Positions 8,580 to 16,573 of a stretch of DNA of 50,789 nt are shown here, one piece after another. The notes under the pieces were generated by a model, which did not search any database, was not told the DNA's origin, and worked only from the letters and a program-made list of their open reading frames with translations. Source of the DNA: an uncultured Oscillospiraceae bacterium (GTDB lineage: Bacteria; Bacillota; Clostridia; Oscillospirales; Oscillospiraceae); assembly GCA_944385775.1 (NCBI GenBank), contig CALWYM010000094.1, positions 1 to 50,789 of the forward strand. The letters are read 5' to 3'. Both the position numbers and the translations under genes were made by a program. Each line of letters opens with the position of its first letter. Position 1 is the first letter of the stretch.

Positions 8580-10250
8580 ATGCAGGAAGGAAAGAAAAAA
8601 ATAATAGTTATAGGGCATAAGAATCCTGACACTGATTCTGTGTGCTCCGCCATAGCCTACTCCAACCTTAAAAATCAGATTTCCGATAATAATATATATG
8701 AGCCCTGCCGGGCAGGAGAGATTAACCAGGAAACAAGCTTTGTACTTCAAAAATTCGGCGTTCCGCTGCCCAGGCTTTGCCAGGACGTGCGCGCCCAGGT
8801 TCAGGATATTGACATACGTGAAATTGCCGGTGTAGATGGAAAGATGACAATGCGCCGTGCCTGGGAAACTATGCGCGACCAGGACATAACCTCACTTCCC
8901 ATTACCTGTGAGGACAATAAACTTGCCGGTCTTATCACCCTTCAGGATATAGCCATGGCCAATATGGATAATCTTGACGCTTCCTCTCTGAGCCGCGCAA
9001 GGACCAGCATAAAAAATCTTCTTGAAACACTAAACGGCGAGTTGGTTGTTGGCGACCCTGAAACGGTTTTTGATCACGGAAAGGTGATTATCGGCGCTGG
9101 AAGCCCAGAGGTTCTGGAGTCCGCCGTTGACAAGGGTGACATAGTTATCCTTGCAAACCGCTATGATACACAGCTGTGCGCCATTGAACTTGAGGCCAGC
9201 TGCATTATTATCTGCATGGCTCAGTCCGTGGCAAAGACCATTATAAAGCTTGCCACCCAAAATAATTGTGTCATAATCAAAACCCCTTATGACACCTATA
9301 CTACAAGTTACCTTATAAATCAGAGTGTGCCGATTGAGCACTTTATGCAAAAGAGTCTACGTACCTTTGCTCTTTCCACTCCGGTGGAGGAGGCGCGGAA
9401 GGTCATGGGACAGGTGAGATACAACTACTTCCCCGTAGTGGACGAGGACGGTCTTTACCGAGGCGTTATTTCAAAGCGTAACTTCCTCAACCTCAAGAGG
9501 AAACAGCTTATTCTTGTCGATCATAATGAACGCAGTCAGTGCGTTGACGGCTTTGAAGAAGCCGAGATCCTTGAGATTATTGACCATCACAGGATTGGAA
9601 GCACTATTGAGACGGCAAACCCTGTATATTTCAGAAACCAGCCTGTGGGATGCACCTCCACCATAATACACAGTATTTATAAGGAGCAAGGTGATGAGAT
9701 ACCACCGTCCATTGCCGGAATAATGTGCTGCGCCATACTTTCCGATACTTTGGCGTTCCGCTCCCCAACCTGCACCAAGGCAGACGAAAACGCCGCAAGG
9801 GATCTTGCCGAAATTGCCGGAGTTGACATTCACGCCCTTGCAAACGAAATGTTTGAGGCTGGCGAGAGATTGGCAGACAAAACGGCTGAGGATATTTTTA
9901 CCCAGGACTACAAGGTCTTTGTCAGCGGTGACAGCCAGTTTGGCGTAGGTCAGGGAAGCTATGTAAGCTCCGCCAGCCGTGACCAGGCAAAGGCGATTCT
10001 TCAGCCGTACCTTGCAGACGTTATGCAGCGTGAGAATATTGACATGGTATTCTATATGCTCACAAGCGTTGTGGAGCAAAGCACCGATGTGATTTATGCC
10101 GGAGAAAACGCTGAGGCAGTTCTCCGCCGTGCCTTTAATATTGAACCCGTTAATGGCGTTTTCACCCTTGAGGGTGTTGTTTCACGGAAAAAGCAGTTTA
10201 TTCCGGCTGTAATACGGGCTATAAACAGCGAAGACAGCGAGGAAATGTAA
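8580..10250 (+). CDS. ppaC: CBS/DRTGG-containing family II (Mn-dependent) inorganic pyrophosphatase
   Basis: A 556-residue DHH-family phosphoesterase hydrolysing pyrophosphate to phosphate in the cytosol. The catalytic DHH domain is split. Residues 9-60 carry the metal site (GHKNPDTDS, His13, Asp17, Asp19). Then come CBS1 (about 66-125), a DRTGG domain (about 135-245), CBS2 (about 248-305), the DHH core with the DHH triplet at 335-337 (EIIDHHRIGS), and the DHHA2 domain (about 430-550). This insertion is typical of clostridial CBS-PPases, which known members regulate by adenine nucleotides, with the DRTGG domain linked to diadenosine polyphosphate binding. SD AGGAAAAGGAAG precedes ATG at 8580. 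It is monocistronic. Confidence 0.95.
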   Translation: MQEGKKKIIVIGHKNPDTDSVCSAIAYSNLKNQISDNNIYEPCRAGEINQETSFVLQKFGVPLPRLCQDVRAQVQDIDIREIAGVDGKMTMRRAWETMRDQDITSLPITCEDNKLAGLITLQDIAMANMDNLDASSLSRARTSIKNLLETLNGELVVGDPETVFDHGKVIIGAGSPEVLESAVDKGDIVILANRYDTQLCAIELEASCIIICMAQSVAKTIIKLATQNNCVIIKTPYDTYTTSYLINQSVPIEHFMQKSLRTFALSTPVEEARKVMGQVRYNYFPVVDEDGLYRGVISKRNFLNLKRKQLILVDHNERSQCVDGFEEAEILEIIDHHRIGSTIETANPVYFRNQPVGCTSTIIHSIYKEQGDEIPPSIAGIMCCAILSDTLAFRSPTCTKADENAARDLAEIAGVDIHALANEMFEAGERLADKTAEDIFTQDYKVFVSGDSQFGVGQGSYVSSASRDQAKAILQPYLADVMQRENIDMVFYMLTSVVEQSTDVIYAGENAEAVLRRAFNIEPVNGVFTLEGVVSRKKQFIPAVIRAINSEDSEEM

Positions 10251-10271
10251 AAACTTCGTCTTAAAATTTTT

Positions 10272-10305
10272 AAAAGGAAAGAGGTCTATTGCCTCTTTCC
10301 TTTTT
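10272..10305 (+). terminator. Intrinsic terminator after the pyrophosphatase gene
   Basis: AAAAGGAAAGAGG pairs with CCTCTTTCCTTTT around a 7-nt loop and runs into TTTTT. Confidence 0.88.
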
Positions 10306-10331
10306 CATTTCCATACAGCAGTAAAGATACC

Positions 10332-10360
10332 TTGAAGGATTTATCCTGTTAGTATATAAT
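10332..10360 (+). promoter_or_regulatory. Promoter of the two-gene membrane protein/amidohydrolase unit
   Basis: TTGAAG (10332-10337), 17 nt, TATAAT (10355-10360), followed by a 33-nt leader with AAAGGAG before ATG 10394. Confidence 0.75.
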
Positions 10361-10393
10361 TGGATTGTATCTTACAAAGGAGTATGTCTGCGT

Positions 10394-11956
10394 ATGAAGA
10401 TTTTTTTGTTTGGTGAACTTACGACAGAAAATATTGTTAAAATTTGTCCTGAGTGTACGGTACTGGAAAAATTATCTGTTTTCGGTTATGACGCCTGCAT
10501 AAGCGATAGGGGGCGTTCATATATAAGGAAAGGCACAGGCTCTGTCAGCGGATTTGTCATTGATGTCAGCGGAATTGACCTTTGGCATTTAGATCAGTGG
10601 AAAGGTGTACTTTTGCTTCAAAGAAATAAGCTCACAGACAAACAGGAGGAGATCTTTTCTTACTTCTCCATGTACGATACTGAAATTGAAGGAAATGGCA
10701 ACATCGCCGGTGAAACTGAAATCGACGCGTTCAGGGACAGATTTTTAAATAACAAAAGTCTAAAAATGGCTGATATTCATTTACTTATTCCCGGGCATAT
10801 CAGTATTATATCACAAAATAATGAGACAGTTTGCCTTGGCAAAATGCTTCAGGATAGCATACGCTTTGCCAGCCAAAGTGAATTCAAAAGTGATTTTTTT
10901 AAGGATTGCAAACGTTATACCCTTGGTTCTGTGGAAATTAACTATGGCGACGGCGTCTTCCAAAGCGCGGTTTTGACTCTTATGTGCCATAACGGCACCC
11001 GACTTTGCGTTATGGACATTTATATTCCAGCCATTGAGGTATCTACCCACAGGCTTTTATTTCGTTACTGCGGCGGTACTCTTAAGCTTAGGTACAAAGG
11101 TAAAGAGGTAAATATAAACGAACTGTGTAAAATGGTGGGGATAACTCAGTACGGCTGTCAGCGCAGCCTTGTGTTTTCCTATGAAAAGCTCGATGAGGAG
11201 AGACTTCTTAACCTTCTCGTAAATGAGGAAGAACCCATGGGCAAAATTATAGGCTCCTATTTTAAAAACGTTATTTCAAATAATCTGGCTCAGTATGATA
11301 CAGCTGAGGTGTACGCCACCGAGGTCACAATGCTTGAAATGACAGACAGGGTTGAAAATGACGTTACAGCACGAATTGGAACCCAGGCGCTGGAAATATT
11401 CTTTGTGGAGATGCTGCTTTTACAGGATGCCGCGGTAAGCAAAATGTATGACTGCGTACAAAAAGAGATAGCTGCCGAAAGGGAAAATCCCCTCCGCAAG
11501 GATGCGGACAAAACCATAAACGAGCTGGCGGACGATTCAGCTTATGCCATAAATTTTACGGATTATCAGCAGTTTTATTTTCCTACTGTCCGTGTATCTG
11601 CTGAAAGCGTGGCGAAAGCCTTCGGTATAGACAGCATACGGGAAAAGTATTCCCAAAACAAAGTTCTCCTTGAACAGATGATAAAGAATCACGAAGCTGA
11701 TATTGCAAAAAAGGAAAACAGTATAAAAAACAATCTGCTTGTAATTATCACTCTTCTTTCCGGAACAGAAACGATATTCGGCGCATTTAATGCAATAACA
11801 AATTCAGCCTATGAATCTGTCGCGTACTATGTATCCCTTCTTGTAATGCTCGCAGGCGTCCTTATCTATTTAGGCGCCACAGCAATTATACGCCGCAGAG
11901 CAATAAAACAGGCTAGGGCAAGATTAATGGAAAGGCGGTATGAAAATCAGATATGA
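10394..11956 (+). CDS. Unrecognised membrane-anchored protein with GGCT-like N-terminus and CorA-like C-terminal topology
   Basis: A 520-residue protein I do not recognise as a family. Residues 1-85 resemble the gamma-glutamylcyclotransferase/AIG2 pattern: an initial strand MKIFLFGEL, a GY motif, then a strand leading to LWHLDQWKGV, which recalls the Leu-Asp-x-(Tyr/Trp)-Glu-Gly element with Glu replaced by Lys. The middle (about 120-420) is soluble, mixed alpha/beta and unassigned. Residues about 420-450 look like a coiled coil; two TM helices follow (about 451-470 and 478-500) with a short polar loop and a basic tail. This resembles CorA topology, but no GMN motif is present. It overlaps the amidohydrolase gene by 4 nt (ATGA), so the two are translationally coupled. 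Confidence 0.7.
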   Translation: MKIFLFGELTTENIVKICPECTVLEKLSVFGYDACISDRGRSYIRKGTGSVSGFVIDVSGIDLWHLDQWKGVLLLQRNKLTDKQEEIFSYFSMYDTEIEGNGNIAGETEIDAFRDRFLNNKSLKMADIHLLIPGHISIISQNNETVCLGKMLQDSIRFASQSEFKSDFFKDCKRYTLGSVEINYGDGVFQSAVLTLMCHNGTRLCVMDIYIPAIEVSTHRLLFRYCGGTLKLRYKGKEVNINELCKMVGITQYGCQRSLVFSYEKLDEERLLNLLVNEEEPMGKIIGSYFKNVISNNLAQYDTAEVYATEVTMLEMTDRVENDVTARIGTQALEIFFVEMLLLQDAAVSKMYDCVQKEIAAERENPLRKDADKTINELADDSAYAINFTDYQQFYFPTVRVSAESVAKAFGIDSIREKYSQNKVLLEQMIKNHEADIAKKENSIKNNLLVIITLLSGTETIFGAFNAITNSAYESVAYYVSLLVMLAGVLIYLGATAIIRRRAIKQARARLMERRYENQI

Positions 11957-13485
11957 GTAATACCACTATATTTAGCAATATCCATCTATACAATGATTCG
12001 GCAGTTGCGGAAAATGGAAAATTTATGGCTGTCAGCGACGGTATTGTCAACTACATAGGCAGTACAATGCCGGAAATAGACGGTCCCTTTGAACTTGTTG
12101 AGGGAGGATACGTTTCCAAGCCATTTTGCGATTACCACTATCATCTGCCGGGAAGCCAGCTGTATGACACTTTCGGTGTTAATCTGGTACGGTGCGGTTC
12201 AGTTTCTCGGTATGAGGATTATTTAATATCAGCAGGAGAAAACCTTAAAATTGTCCGGGGCTTTGGCTGGGATATAGAGTCCATGAGGCAGTTTTTTTCC
12301 CGTCCCGGGAGCAAAACTCCGCTGGAATTTTTAGACGGGATTTTCCCGGACAAGGTCGCAGTGCTTTTTTCCTTTGACTTTCACAGCTGCTGGGTAAACA
12401 GCGTGGCACTACGCGGTCTTGAGAAAGAGGGAATCAGCAGCTCATTCAAGGACAGTGAGATCCCTCACGGATCGGAATGTATATTGCATGAGGATATTGC
12501 GGATAAAATATTTGAATCGAAGCGATTTAGTTTTAGCTCTGAGGAAATAAGGCAGGCAATCCTCATTCAGCAAAAGACCTTTATTGAAAAGGGTATCACA
12601 GAGCTTAATACTCTTATGTTTATTGGTGCCGGATACAGACAGGTACTTAGCGTATTAAATGACCTTGACAAAGCCGGCGAGCTTAAAATTAAAATTAACT
12701 ATGCTTACACTGCTTACCCGAGGCAATCCATTGAAGAAATACAAGACGGCATAAAAATGAGTAAAACATTTCAGAGTAAACATTTAAAGCTTGTCTCTAC
12801 AAAGATTTATCTGGACGGTGTTATTGACAATCACTCTGCTTTTCTTCTCGCACCCTATGAGGACAAAAACGTAAGAGGAAAATGCCTGTGGTCTGAAAAC
12901 GCTCTTAATAAGGTTATACAATGCTCCCTGGAGGAAGAGCTTCCCGTTCATATCCATGCCATCGGTGACGGAGCGGTTAAAGCAGGTGCGGAGAGTCTCT
13001 CAAAATTTGACCGTGGCAATATTGGTCGCCATATCATTGCCCATCTTCAGCTTTGCAGTGAGGAAACCATGTCAATAATGGCTGAACATAATATTATTGC
13101 CTGTATGCAGCCTTTCTGGTTCTACCGTGGAGAGAAAACGATCGAAATGGATTTAACCAGGCTGGGACAGCGTTCCTTTAATGAATACCCGGTCAAGTCG
13201 CTTCTTTGTCACGGGGTAACCGTTCTCTTTTCCAGTGACTGCCCTGCAACTAATACGTTTGACCCGATAACAGGCATTTGTACGGCTGCCCGTGACGACG
13301 GAAGCGACCAGGTCATTTCAATGAGGGACGGCTATAAAGCATACTGCGCAGGGGCGTATGACGGGAAATCCGTTTCAATAAAAGAAGGCGACGTGGCTGA
13401 TTTTATTATTCTAAGCCATGACATTACTGAAAATCAAAACGCCAAAGTCACAGCAACCTATATTAACGGGGAAAGGTGCTTTTAA
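11953..13485 (+). CDS. YtcJ-like metal-dependent amidohydrolase
   Basis: A 510-residue amidohydrolase-superfamily protein. A small N-terminal beta domain precedes the HxH metal motif (DYHYHLPG, His62 and His64). Further metal or active-site elements are visible as VHIHAIGDGA and a C-terminal SSDCPATNTFDP with the terminal Asp. The layout matches the amidohydrolase family 3 (YtcJ/NfdA-like) proteins that deformylate or hydrolyse N-substituted compounds. The substrate cannot be predicted. It is translated from an overlapping ATGA with a weak SD. No signal peptide is visible, so it is likely cytosolic, perhaps near the inner membrane if it binds its coupled partner (inference). Confidence 0.88.
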   Translation: MSNTTIFSNIHLYNDSAVAENGKFMAVSDGIVNYIGSTMPEIDGPFELVEGGYVSKPFCDYHYHLPGSQLYDTFGVNLVRCGSVSRYEDYLISAGENLKIVRGFGWDIESMRQFFSRPGSKTPLEFLDGIFPDKVAVLFSFDFHSCWVNSVALRGLEKEGISSSFKDSEIPHGSECILHEDIADKIFESKRFSFSSEEIRQAILIQQKTFIEKGITELNTLMFIGAGYRQVLSVLNDLDKAGELKIKINYAYTAYPRQSIEEIQDGIKMSKTFQSKHLKLVSTKIYLDGVIDNHSAFLLAPYEDKNVRGKCLWSENALNKVIQCSLEEELPVHIHAIGDGAVKAGAESLSKFDRGNIGRHIIAHLQLCSEETMSIMAEHNIIACMQPFWFYRGEKTIEMDLTRLGQRSFNEYPVKSLLCHGVTVLFSSDCPATNTFDPITGICTAARDDGSDQVISMRDGYKAYCAGAYDGKSVSIKEGDVADFIILSHDITENQNAKVTATYINGERCF

Positions 13486-13507
13486 AAAGCACCTTTCCCT
13501 ATTTTTT
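13472..13507 (+). terminator. Intrinsic terminator after the amidohydrolase gene
   Basis: AAAGGTGCTTTT pairs with AAAAAGCACCTTT, overlaps the stop codon at 13485, and is followed by a six-T run at 13502-13507. Confidence 0.85.
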
Positions 13508-13533
13508 AAATAAACTAATTTATTCTGTACCGC

Positions 13534-13572
13534 AAAAACAGCTATGCCCCGGAGGAAATCCTCCGGGGCATA
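13534..13572 (-). terminator. Intrinsic terminator downstream of the nitroreductase gene
   Basis: TATGCCCCGGAGGA pairs perfectly with its complement around a 2-nt loop (13543-13572). On the minus strand GCTGTTTTTG follows. Confidence 0.85.
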
Positions 13573-13601
13573 GCCAGACGCTTATTAATCCTTTTAGGCA
13601 G

Positions 13602-14168
13602 TTATCTGATATAAGTTACACTCTTTGCTTCATCATAAGTATGCGGAACCTTCTCCATGTTCTTATGACCAACAGCAATAACAACAGCGTACTCATAATT
13701 TTCCGGGAAACCTAACGCCTTTGCAAAGGTCTCCTTCTTCTCCCCTTCCATAGCAGCCTTAACAGAACCCACAATCAGGCTGCCAAGACCCATGGACTGA
13801 GCTGCCAGGGCAATATTCTCAACAGCAATTCCCGCGTCAAGCTTACCCCAGACCATATTCTTATCGCTGGAAATGAAAATCACCGTAGGAGCATTATAAT
13901 AACTGTTAATGGGGTTAGCAAAAATTGCCTTTTTCTCCTCCTCAGTTTTCTTGTCCTCGGCAAGAAGTCTGCGCTTTTCAGCTTCAATCTCACCAATAAC
14001 GGGATGATTTCCGTCTACCACGGAAAAGTGAATTTCCTGACGGTTAGCAGCAGTAGGAGCCTGAAGTCCTGCCGTGATAAGAGTCTTAATCTCCTCATCG
14101 GTGAGCTTTACGTCAGTATAAGCTCTTGTGGAGCTGCGTTTAGCAATAGCTGTCAATACTTCGTTCAA
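13602..14168 (-). CDS. Nitroreductase-family FMN oxidoreductase
   Basis: About 188 residues, the normal size for a compact nitroreductase. The FMN phosphate-binding Arg/Ser cluster is visible near the N-terminus (AKRSSTRAYTDVKL), followed by APTAANRQ and the GLGS segment (MGLGSLIVGSV) that contacts FMN. It likely reduces nitro- or quinone compounds with NAD(P)H in the cytosol; the physiological substrate is unknown. The longest frame starts with ATG at 14177, but its SD (AGAGG) would touch that codon. TTG at 14168 has 9-nt spacing and gives the family-typical MNEVLTAI start, so it is chosen, with moderate certainty. Confidence 0.9.
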   Translation of the reverse strand: MNEVLTAIAKRSSTRAYTDVKLTDEEIKTLITAGLQAPTAANRQEIHFSVVDGNHPVIGEIEAEKRRLLAEDKKTEEEKKAIFANPINSYYNAPTVIFISSDKNMVWGKLDAGIAVENIALAAQSMGLGSLIVGSVKAAMEGEKKETFAKALGFPENYEYAVVIAVGHKNMEKVPHTYDEAKSVTYIR

Positions 14169-14233
14169 AGCAATCATCCTCTCATTATTTTATGTTCTCA
14201 GTATACAATGAAGTTTTAAAATAATCAATAGTT

Positions 14234-15226
14234 TTATGCGACCTGAGTCTCATCATATTTGTCAAAATCTCTAAAGAATTTCAAAACGGTATCCTCATAA
14301 GCCCTCCTGGCAACCAGAAAGCTCATTCCATGGTCAGCCCCGGGGACTATAAGCATTCTCTTTGGACCTGAACAGGCGGCATAATTAAGGTATGTCATGG
14401 ATACCGGAACAAACCTGTCAGACGTTCCATGGATAAGCAAAACCGGAAGTCTTGTCCTTCTGAGAGAATCAATAGTGGTAACATTTTTTACATCAAGGTC
14501 AAGCTTTCGCTTTGCAATATCTCTGGCAACTGTGCCTATAACACCGTACCCCATATGCAAATTATCATTTGCCACATGACGCCAAATATCATCAGCAGAG
14601 GTGTACCCGCAGTCAGCCATTATTCCCTTTACGCAGCCCGGCAGAGCCAAATCCGATGCCATAAGCACGGTTGAAGCCCCCATTGAAATTCCCGCAAGGT
14701 AAACAGGCAGATTTTTAGTATTTCTCTCCGCAATCCAATTTGCCCATTTCACGCAGTCATAACGCTCAGTTATGCCAAATCCCATGTAATCTCCCTGGCT
14801 TCCGTTCTGACTGCGCTGCTCAACATACAAAACCGTACACCCATTATCGTACCAGAATCTGTTGCCTCCGGCAAAATCCTTGTACCAGGTAGACCTCCAT
14901 CCATGCATTGCCAGTATAATACGTTTCTCCCTCGGCGCTCTTCTAAGGTGCCCGACAAGCTCAAGACCATCATCGCTTAAAATGGTGACCTTCTCCATGG
15001 TCCCCTCCAGCTCCTTAAACTCGTCAACCAGACGGTCAACACCTGACTCTATCAGCCCACTCTCCATGTTACCGGAAAGCGCATCCTTGACTTTATCGTA
15101 AAGCGGAGGCTTTTCTCTGTTTACCGCAGTTTTAAGAAAAAACTTCGCAGCAGCGTAAGAGGCACCTGCAGCGGCTGCTACGGCTGTTCCGGCGCCAATT
15201 ATAACTTTTTTCCCTTTATTGTCCAT
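14234..15226 (-). CDS. Membrane-anchored alpha/beta hydrolase
   Basis: About 330 residues. A hydrophobic Ala-rich segment near the N-terminus (after MDNKGKKVIIGAGTAV) suggests a membrane anchor or signal. The hydrolase fold shows the oxyanion-hole segment LAMHGWRST, the nucleophile elbow AGISMGAS, an Asp in LLIHGTSDRFVP and the His in GADHGMS, a complete Ser-Asp-His triad. It resembles the YqiK/YfhR-like, prolyl-peptidase-type esterases. The longest frame starts at 15244, but ATG at 15226 has SD AAAGGG at 9 nt and is preferred. The substrate is unknown. It lies downstream of the succinate operon but is separated from it by a terminator. Confidence 0.9.
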   Translation of the reverse strand: MDNKGKKVIIGAGTAVAAAAGASYAAAKFFLKTAVNREKPPLYDKVKDALSGNMESGLIESGVDRLVDEFKELEGTMEKVTILSDDGLELVGHLRRAPREKRIILAMHGWRSTWYKDFAGGNRFWYDNGCTVLYVEQRSQNGSQGDYMGFGITERYDCVKWANWIAERNTKNLPVYLAGISMGASTVLMASDLALPGCVKGIMADCGYTSADDIWRHVANDNLHMGYGVIGTVARDIAKRKLDLDVKNVTTIDSLRRTRLPVLLIHGTSDRFVPVSMTYLNYAACSGPKRMLIVPGADHGMSFLVARRAYEDTVLKFFRDFDKYDETQVA

Positions 15227-15300
15227 GGGTAAAATCCCTTTCATTTAAAGCTTTAGTATGATACTACCACTGAAAGCTCAACTGAAGGTAAACAAAACAT

Positions 15301-15337
15301 AAAAAATGCCGCCACAGGAAAATTTCCCATGGCGGCA
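15301..15337 (-). terminator. Intrinsic terminator of the malate-fumarate-Hdr-fumarate reductase operon
   Basis: TGCCGCCA (15307-15314) pairs with TGGCGGCA (15330-15337), with an inner GGAAA/TTTCC helix. On the minus strand it ends in TTTTTT, immediately after the exchanger stop codon. Confidence 0.88.
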
Positions 15338-15342
15338 AGCTT

Positions 15343-16572
15343 TTAAAACAATAATGCAATCATCTGAGACACCAGTACCACAATAATCAGCGCAACAGGG
15401 TAAGTAGAAGCATACGATGCTGCCACGTCCTCACTGCCGGCAACATGAATCAGCGTGCCAAGCGCAGGAGTACTTGTCATTCCTCCAGTAATGGATCCAA
15501 GGCTGTTGAAAAGAGCCAGCTTAAGCACGTGCCTACCGAAAAGGTAACCGATAATCATCGGAACACTGGTCATCAGAACGCCGTAGAAGAAGTAGATAAG
15601 CTGGAAGCTCTGAATAAAGCTCTCTCCGGCAGAGACTCCCGCTCCAATAAGGAACAACATAAGTCCCAGTTCTCTAAACTCCTTCAAGGTTATTTCCAGG
15701 GGCATTATACTTACCCGTCCTATTCGCCCAAAGTGACCGAACATCAATGCGATAAGCAGACATCCGCCTGTTGTTGTAAGGGAGAAAGTAGTGCCGGAAA
15801 GACCGGAGCCCGTCATCGGTATCTTAATGGACCCCACAAACACACCGATAACAGCAGCCAGAGCGAAAGGCATAATTCCGAAATCGTCCATTTCCAGAAG
15901 CGTTCCAGTGTACGCCTTTCTCTTTATGTCTCCCTTATCTTGAGAAATTTTTGCAATTTCTTCGGGAATATTCGCCTTAGTAAGTTTGGGCATCAGCTGG
16001 ACAAACAGAACCACACCGATAACGCCAAATATGTAGGCAATACCGTACCCTACGCTTACAATGTCCTCAAGCTCCGGTGCGACAGAAGCCTTGGAAGCAG
16101 AAAACGCAGGGGTACTTGTCATGGCTCCGCTGAAAAGTCCCACAACCATTGCCGTAAGTCTTGAGTAATCAGTCTCCCCGGTGGCTCTACCAATATATAT
16201 ACACGCCACAGCGGCAATTCCGCCAGAGATAATGATGACAAGACCCATTAAAACATAACTCTTAAAATTCTTCTTTAGGTTAGCGAAAAAGTTTGGTCCC
16301 GCTATAAAGCCTACGGAAGTAACAAAGAGTATGAGACCCATGTTTTCAATAATCTTAAGGGCATTTTTTGTGTAGCCTTCAGTGGCTGCTGCAAGGTCAT
16401 CATAAAACAAGCAGCCGTAAATTATAGCTATCAGGAAAACACCGGCTGTACCGAGACTGATTCCCCTGAAAGTAATTCTTCCCACTACATAGCCCAAAGC
16501 AGCTATTGCCATAACGCTGAACATGAGAAAGCTGACACCCGTAACGGAGATATATCCCCCAAATAAATTCAT
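15343..16572 (-). CDS. AspT/YidE-type dicarboxylate (aspartate:alanine-like) exchanger
   Basis: A 409-residue integral membrane protein with about 10-11 TM helices in two homologous halves, each with the family motif: GAMTSTPAFSASKAS in the first and GGMTSTPALGTL in the second. It lacks the cytosolic TrkA-C domains found between the halves in many AspT/YidE proteins. The open frame runs upstream to 16656, but ATG at 16572 follows AGGAGG at 7 nt, 1 nt after the fumarate reductase stop. Its place at the end of the operon suggests it exchanges succinate for another carboxylate such as fumarate, malate or aspartate (inference). Confidence 0.9.
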   Translation of the reverse strand: MNLFGGYISVTGVSFLMFSVMAIAALGYVVGRITFRGISLGTAGVFLIAIIYGCLFYDDLAAATEGYTKNALKIIENMGLILFVTSVGFIAGPNFFANLKKNFKSYVLMGLVIIISGGIAAVACIYIGRATGETDYSRLTAMVVGLFSGAMTSTPAFSASKASVAPELEDIVSVGYGIAYIFGVIGVVLFVQLMPKLTKANIPEEIAKISQDKGDIKRKAYTGTLLEMDDFGIMPFALAAVIGVFVGSIKIPMTGSGLSGTTFSLTTTGGCLLIALMFGHFGRIGRVSIMPLEITLKEFRELGLMLFLIGAGVSAGESFIQSFQLIYFFYGVLMTSVPMIIGYLFGRHVLKLALFNSLGSITGGMTSTPALGTLIHVAGSEDVAASYASTYPVALIIVVLVSQMIALLF

Positions 16573-16573
16573 T

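Noticed and set aside
8490..8750. 86-codon minus-strand frame
   Set aside because: It overlaps the promoter and first codons of the pyrophosphatase gene on the opposite strand; no RBS or motif.
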